Shown piece after piece: positions 58,561 to 64,000 of a DNA stretch of 64,000 nt (position 1 is its first letter; each line of letters starts with the position of its first letter). The stretch comes from SAT2750 sp964476375 (GTDB taxonomy: Bacteria > Planctomycetota > Planctomycetia > Pirellulales > Pirellulaceae), in NCBI GenBank assembly GCA_964476375.1, contig CAYYZW010000155.1, forward strand, positions 1 through 64,000, read 5' to 3'. The position numbers were made by a program, and so were the translations under genes. The notes beneath the pieces were generated by a model, which worked only from the letters and a program-made list of their open reading frames with translations, ran no database searches and was not told where the DNA came from.

Positions 58561-59343
58561 ATGAATCGAATCCGACCAGCCAGCCTTGTTGCAGGAATTG
58601 TCGTCCTGCTCCTGAGCCATGCCGTGGATGCCCAGCAGTGGGGTAATCTCAAGGTCCGTTTTGCCTTTGATGGGGAGGCTCCCAAGGCCCAGCCGGTAGA
58701 GGTCACCAAGGATGTGGCCTTTTGCGGGAAGTTCAAGCCGGTGGATGAGACGCTCCTGGTCAATGCCGAAAACAACGGGATTGCCAACGTGATTGTCTAT
58801 GTCCGCACCAAGGATGTAGCCATCCACCCGGAGTACGACAAGCTGGTCAAGGTGCCTGTCAAGCTGGATAACAAGGGATGCCGCTTTGATCCCCACGTGA
58901 CATTGCTCTGGACCAAGCGGACACTGGAACTGAGTAACTCAGACATGGTCGGTCATAACACCGCAGTCAGCACGTTTTTCAACGACCCCATTAACCCCCT
59001 GATCCCGACCGGTGGTGTCCTCAAGAAACAGTACCAGGCGGAGGAACGCCTTCCGGCCAAGGTGAACTGCTCGATTCACAGCTGGATGAGCTGCTGGCTG
59101 GTGATCCGTTCCAACCCCTATGCCGCAGCGGCGGACAAGAACGGGCTGGTGGAGATCAAGAACCTGCCGGCAGGAGAGCTTGAATTCCAGGTCTGGCAGG
59201 AGAAGGCAGGTTATATCAGCAAGGTCAAGGTGGACGGCAAACCGGCCGAGTGGCTGCGTGGCCGCACCAAGGTCACGATTGAAGCTGGCAAGACGGCCGA
59301 CCTGGGTGATGTCCTGGTCGATGCAGCACTCTTTCAGAAGTAG
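58561..59343 (+). CDS. Exported cupredoxin-like copper protein
   Basis: A 260-residue periplasmic protein with signal peptide (RPASLVAGIVVLLLSHAVDA). A type-1 copper site is visible: His132 in GHNTAVSTF, then Cys170, His173 and Met176 in VNCSIHSWMSCWLV. The C-x2-H-x2-M spacing is that of amicyanin. The region after it (KNGLVEIKNLPAGELEFQVW) looks like a carboxypeptidase-regulatory-type beta-sandwich. Two Cys (about 55 and 102) may form a disulfide. The gene has its own promoter region and a Shine-Dalgarno GTGAGGAG. It is a candidate mobile electron carrier between the cytochrome b complex and the oxidase. Confidence 0.72.
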   Translation: MNRIRPASLVAGIVVLLLSHAVDAQQWGNLKVRFAFDGEAPKAQPVEVTKDVAFCGKFKPVDETLLVNAENNGIANVIVYVRTKDVAIHPEYDKLVKVPVKLDNKGCRFDPHVTLLWTKRTLELSNSDMVGHNTAVSTFFNDPINPLIPTGGVLKKQYQAEERLPAKVNCSIHSWMSCWLVIRSNPYAAAADKNGLVEIKNLPAGELEFQVWQEKAGYISKVKVDGKPAEWLRGRTKVTIEAGKTADLGDVLVDAALFQK

Positions 59344-59362
59344 TGAAGTTATAGGTATCCCA

Positions 59363-60322
59363 ATGAACCGCGAGATCCCATTCAAACGAACCGGCAGGGT
59401 TGTGGCCGCGATGCTGCTGCTGGCGCTGGTCCTTCCGGCCGGCTGTGCCAGGCCAATGCCCGGGGCCGTGGATGTCAGCGATGACAGCGTGGCTCTGCTG
59501 GCGAAGGAATTCGAATCCTCCGGTGGGGGTGCTGCGGTGGTGGAGGTGGCGGTGCCGGAACCGGATGGATTTGCCACGCTGCGGGGGCGTTTTGTGCTCA
59601 AGGGTGCCCCTCCCGGGATATTGCCTCTGATCACCCCCCAAAAAAAAGATCCCAGTTGTAGCGCCAACTTCCCCAACGAGCAGCTCGTGATTGGCGATGG
59701 TGGTGGCATTCAAAACATGATGCTTTATGTCGAAACCAGGAAATTCAAGATCCCTGTCGGGGATCCCAAGTGGGAACACCAGGAATACCTCGACACGATG
59801 AACGCGGTACTGGACGAATCCAAGGCCTTTGACCAGAAAGATTGCAGGTTCCTCTCCCATGTTTTTACCATGCGAGCCACGCAGACCTTGCATATCCTTA
59901 ACAGTGATAACACCGGCCATAATACCGACCTGCAATCCGCCTCGGGCCGTGCGGTCAAGGTCAACTTAAGCGTGCCTGGTGGTGGCCGGGTCACATACGA
60001 ACCGGTGAACAAGTCCAAGGGACCATTCAAGGTAAATTGCTCGATTCATCCCTGGATGGCTGCATACATCCACGTATCAGACCATCCGTTTTCTGCCGTC
60101 AGCGGGGAAGATGGAAGTTTTGAGATCAAGCATGTTCCCAGTGGAGTGGAACTGGAATTTCGCCTCTGGCATGAGTCGGCCAACAAGCTTGGTGAGGTGA
60201 ATGTGAACGATTCCGAAGCCCAGTATTCCAAGGGGAAAATGAAGCGAACGTTTGTGGCCGATGAGGAAGTCGATTGGACCATTGAAATTGATGTCGCCAA
60301 CTTCAGCCATCTTTTTAAATAG
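59363..60322 (+). CDS. Cupredoxin-like copper lipoprotein
   Basis: A 319-residue paralogue of the preceding gene. ATG 59363 opens a signal peptide with LPAGC lipobox (LLALVLPAGC), so it would be tethered to a membrane. The copper ligands are His186 in GHNTDLQS, and Cys226, His229 and Met232 in VNCSIHPWMAAYIHV, again with C-x2-H-x2-M spacing. A C-terminal beta-sandwich contains EDGSFEIKHVPSGVELEFRL. It shares the GHNT and CSIHxWM motifs with its neighbour but is longer, with a Ser/Gly-rich linker after the lipobox (residues about 35-60). It likely arose by tandem duplication. Confidence 0.7.
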   Translation: MNREIPFKRTGRVVAAMLLLALVLPAGCARPMPGAVDVSDDSVALLAKEFESSGGGAAVVEVAVPEPDGFATLRGRFVLKGAPPGILPLITPQKKDPSCSANFPNEQLVIGDGGGIQNMMLYVETRKFKIPVGDPKWEHQEYLDTMNAVLDESKAFDQKDCRFLSHVFTMRATQTLHILNSDNTGHNTDLQSASGRAVKVNLSVPGGGRVTYEPVNKSKGPFKVNCSIHPWMAAYIHVSDHPFSAVSGEDGSFEIKHVPSGVELEFRLWHESANKLGEVNVNDSEAQYSKGKMKRTFVADEEVDWTIEIDVANFSHLFK

Positions 60323-60331
60323 CCATAACGT

Positions 60332-61660
60332 ATGGCGAAACCTGACCGAAGAAACCTGATGCGAACGAGATTTTACCTATCACGAATTTGCCGGCTGGCA
60401 TCTGCCATGGCGCTGCTTCTGGTGACCTCTGCCGGTTGCTGGTCGCCGCCGGCGGATTTTCAGTTCAACTGGGTCCAGATGACGACCCAGGAAAGGCAAA
60501 TGGGAACCGCGGACGACCCGGTATCCTTTAGTCCAGAACAACGCCGGAACCTTGCAGAGATCCTGGAAGCAACTTTTGGGACCCCCCAGGAGCCGAGGCT
60601 TCCAGGCGGCCTGGCCGAGGCGAGCGCGGAATCCCTGGTCGATATCTACAACCTGAAGATGGCTGCCGGCCCGGTAGGGCGGGACGAGGTCAGCCAGGAA
60701 CCGCGTGGTCTTTACCGGCAGCACTGTGCCCACTGCCATGGGGTGACCGGGGATGGGCTGGGGCCGACAGCCCGTTTTCTCAATCCCTACCCCCGGGATT
60801 ATCGAGCCGGGATGTACAAGTTCAAGCTCACCAAGGGGACCCAGAAACCCAGCAAGGCAGACCTGATCCGCACCCTTCGTGAGGGGATTCCGGGAACAGC
60901 GATGCCCAGCTTCCGGGTTTTGCCGGAGGACGAACTGTCGGCGCTGGTTGACTACGTGGTCTATCTCAGCCTGCGAGGAGAGGCGGAAATAGAACTGATC
61001 GATGCGTTGTCAAGTCTGGAGGCAGATGCCCTCTTGCTTGACCCGGCCGAAAAATCACGAGCCCCGGATGCCTACCTGGAGTCGACGGCGGTCGTCAAGG
61101 AGACGATCGAGAACGTGGTGCTGAACTGGTCTGACAGCCAGGCTGCAGAAATTCCGTCCCCCCCCGAGTGGTGGCACGAACTGAATACGGCACAACTGGA
61201 CTATAACTCGGCGGAGGCCGTCAAGGTTCGCCGTCGCGGGCTGGCCCTTTTCCAGGGAAAGGCGAACTGTGTCCAGTGCCATGGAGACACGGCGCTTGGT
61301 GATCGGCAGGTCTCCACCTACGACAAGTGGACCGAGCCCCTGGTGGATCCCAGGACCAGCCTGACAGAGCAGGAACGGCTCGAGCCGTACATGACATTCT
61401 ACCGCCAGCACGGGGCACTGTTGCCAAGGCCGATCCGGCCGAGGAACCTGCGGCAGGGCATTTACCGGGGGGGGCGACGGCCGATCGATCTGTATCACCG
61501 TATCAGCCAGGGGATCAATGGAACCCCGATGCCGAACCAGGAACAGGCCTTGACCTCCGAGGAAGTCTGGTCGCTGGTGTTTTATGTTCGCAGTTTGCCA
61601 TTTGAACATGCCAGCCGGCCGGCCGGTGTTCGGAACCTGGAAAGAGAACGACCAAACTAG
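60332..61660 (+). CDS. Dihaem c-type cytochrome lipoprotein
   Basis: A 442-residue lipoprotein with lipobox LVTSAGC (near residue 36) and two cytochrome c domains. CAHCH (QHCAHCHGVTGDGLGPTARF, about residue 132) with distal Met in GTAMPSF, and CVQCH (ANCVQCHGDTALGD, about residue 313) with Met in GTPMPNQ. These are typical class I cytochrome c layouts. It lies between the cupredoxins and the cytochrome oxidase subunits, and is a likely electron donor to oxidase subunit II. ATG 60332 or 60359 (better Shine-Dalgarno, GAAGAAA) are possible starts. Confidence 0.82.
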   Translation: MAKPDRRNLMRTRFYLSRICRLASAMALLLVTSAGCWSPPADFQFNWVQMTTQERQMGTADDPVSFSPEQRRNLAEILEATFGTPQEPRLPGGLAEASAESLVDIYNLKMAAGPVGRDEVSQEPRGLYRQHCAHCHGVTGDGLGPTARFLNPYPRDYRAGMYKFKLTKGTQKPSKADLIRTLREGIPGTAMPSFRVLPEDELSALVDYVVYLSLRGEAEIELIDALSSLEADALLLDPAEKSRAPDAYLESTAVVKETIENVVLNWSDSQAAEIPSPPEWWHELNTAQLDYNSAEAVKVRRRGLALFQGKANCVQCHGDTALGDRQVSTYDKWTEPLVDPRTSLTEQERLEPYMTFYRQHGALLPRPIRPRNLRQGIYRGGRRPIDLYHRISQGINGTPMPNQEQALTSEEVWSLVFYVRSLPFEHASRPAGVRNLERERPN

Positions 61661-61699
61661 TTGCCGCCATAGACCGTGGTGAGAGAGGACGAGATAAAA

Positions 61700-62511
61700 G
61701 TGGGACGCTTTTGGAGCCTGTTATTCCTGTTGGTTCCCGTGCTGGGGGTGCTGGTATTTGTCTTTGCCGCCTCACCCGACAGTCGCCCCATCCTGGACCA
61801 CTGGCTACCGGAGAATATCAACAAGTACGGCTACGTGATTGATGACCTGTTCATGTTCATCCTTTACCTGACCGGGGTGATTTTTATTGTGACCGGGCTG
61901 CTGCTGTTCCGTTTTCTCTGGAAGTACGATGCCTCCCGCAACAGTGAACCGGTCAAGTACACCCATGGCAGCCACACGCTGGAGATCATCTGGTCGATCC
62001 TGCCCGCGGTCACGCTGCTGTTCATTGCCATCTTCCAGATGGATGCCTGGGCAGAACACAAGATGCGGCGGCCGCTTCTGGAGAACGGAGATCGCAAGCC
62101 GGCCCTGGCCCAGGTGACTGGCCGCCAGTTCGAGTGGCGGATCCGTTATGCCGGGCCGGACCAGCAGATTGGCACACCGGATGACTTTCACACGGTGAAT
62201 GACCTGCATGTACCGGTGGACGAGGACGTGGTGCTGCAGATCCAGAGTGAGGACGTGCTGCACAGTTTCTTCCTGCCGAACCTGCGGATCAAGCAGGACC
62301 TGGTACCTGGAATGCGGCAGTTTACCTGGTTTCATGCAAATCGCACTGGAATTTTTGACCTGGCCTGTGCCGAGTTGTGCGGCTGGGGTCATTACAAGAT
62401 GCGTGGCAGGCTGATCGTCGAGTCACGGGAGGATTTTGAAGCCTGGCTGGCAGGTGCGACAGACGAACAGAACCGAACGGAGCCAGAATCGGCTGGTGAT
62501 GGAGACGACGA

Positions 62512-62515
<4 letters not shown>
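61700..62515 (+). CDS. coxB: Cytochrome c oxidase subunit II
   Basis: Carries the CuA centre. Two N-terminal helices (LLFLLVPVLGVLVFVFAAS, then a helix after DDLFMFILYLTG) precede a periplasmic cupredoxin domain with HSFFLPNLRIKQD, VPGMRQFTWF and CAELCGWGHYKMRG, giving the Cys pair, His and Met ligands of CuA. The WRIRYAGPDQQIG and NDLHVPVDEDV segments fit the fold. GTG 61700 (MGRFWSLL) is preferred because of an AGGA ten bases upstream; GTG 61676 gives a longer start. The C-terminus has an acidic tail; there is no fused cytochrome c domain. The stop overlaps the coxA start (ATGA). Confidence 0.93.

Positions 62516-64000
<1,485 letters not shown>

Overview
This window carries an uninterrupted, gene-dense chromosomal segment of a bacterium that is almost certainly a planctomycete (Planctomycetota, most likely Pirellulales-like). 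The assignment is an inference from several points: many short-range strand switches with few long operons, typical planctomycete families (VIT/VWA secreted proteins, a Tat-exported alpha/alpha-toroid protein, many multihaem c-type cytochromes, class V aminotransferase, McsA/McsB), several proteins that look like lineage-specific hypotheticals, and a b6-type cytochrome b, multihaem cytochrome and cytochrome oxidase block. No tRNA, rRNA, insertion sequence, prophage or CRISPR array was found.

Layout. 1-5 kb: the 3' part of tatC, then rluB-pyrK (stop/start overlap), rpsT on the opposite strand, and a fused uroporphyrinogen-III methyltransferase/synthase. 5-10.3 kb (minus strand): a VWA membrane protein, an eight-haem cytochrome and a Tat-exported toroid protein whose frame is broken by one in-frame TGA. 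10.5-24.4 kb: housekeeping genes, including coaD, mcsA-mcsB, trpE, an ABM/XdhC/MocA group, trpB-trpA, mutM and a gamma-glutamyltransferase. 24.4-32 kb (minus strand): sialate O-acetylesterase, cyclophilin, glnD-glnB-amtB (nitrogen sensing and uptake) and a PduO-type corrinoid adenosyltransferase. 32-49.7 kb: a TolB-like propeller, NUDIX hydrolase, transglutaminase lipoprotein, VIT-VWA protein, lineage-specific proteins, two histidine kinases (one with a haem-c motif in its sensor), nadD, priA, rnhA, recG and purD.

49.7-64 kb is the most interesting part: a co-directional electron-transport block. It runs Rieske protein, split b6-type cytochrome b, subunit IV, a 1,584-residue eight-haem cytochrome with an embedded PDZ-like domain, two tandem amicyanin-like cupredoxins, a dihaem cytochrome lipoprotein, and cytochrome c oxidase subunits II and I (coxA runs off the window). 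Together these could carry electrons from quinol through the Rieske/cytochrome b complex, via membrane-attached haem and copper carriers, to an A2-type haem-copper oxidase. A perfect TGTGA-N6-TCACA palindrome, the CRP/FNR-family consensus, sits about 135 bp upstream of the Rieske gene.

Limits: all functions were read from motifs by eye. No database search or structure prediction was run. Start sites were chosen from codon, Shine-Dalgarno and signal-peptide context, and the uncertain ones are marked.
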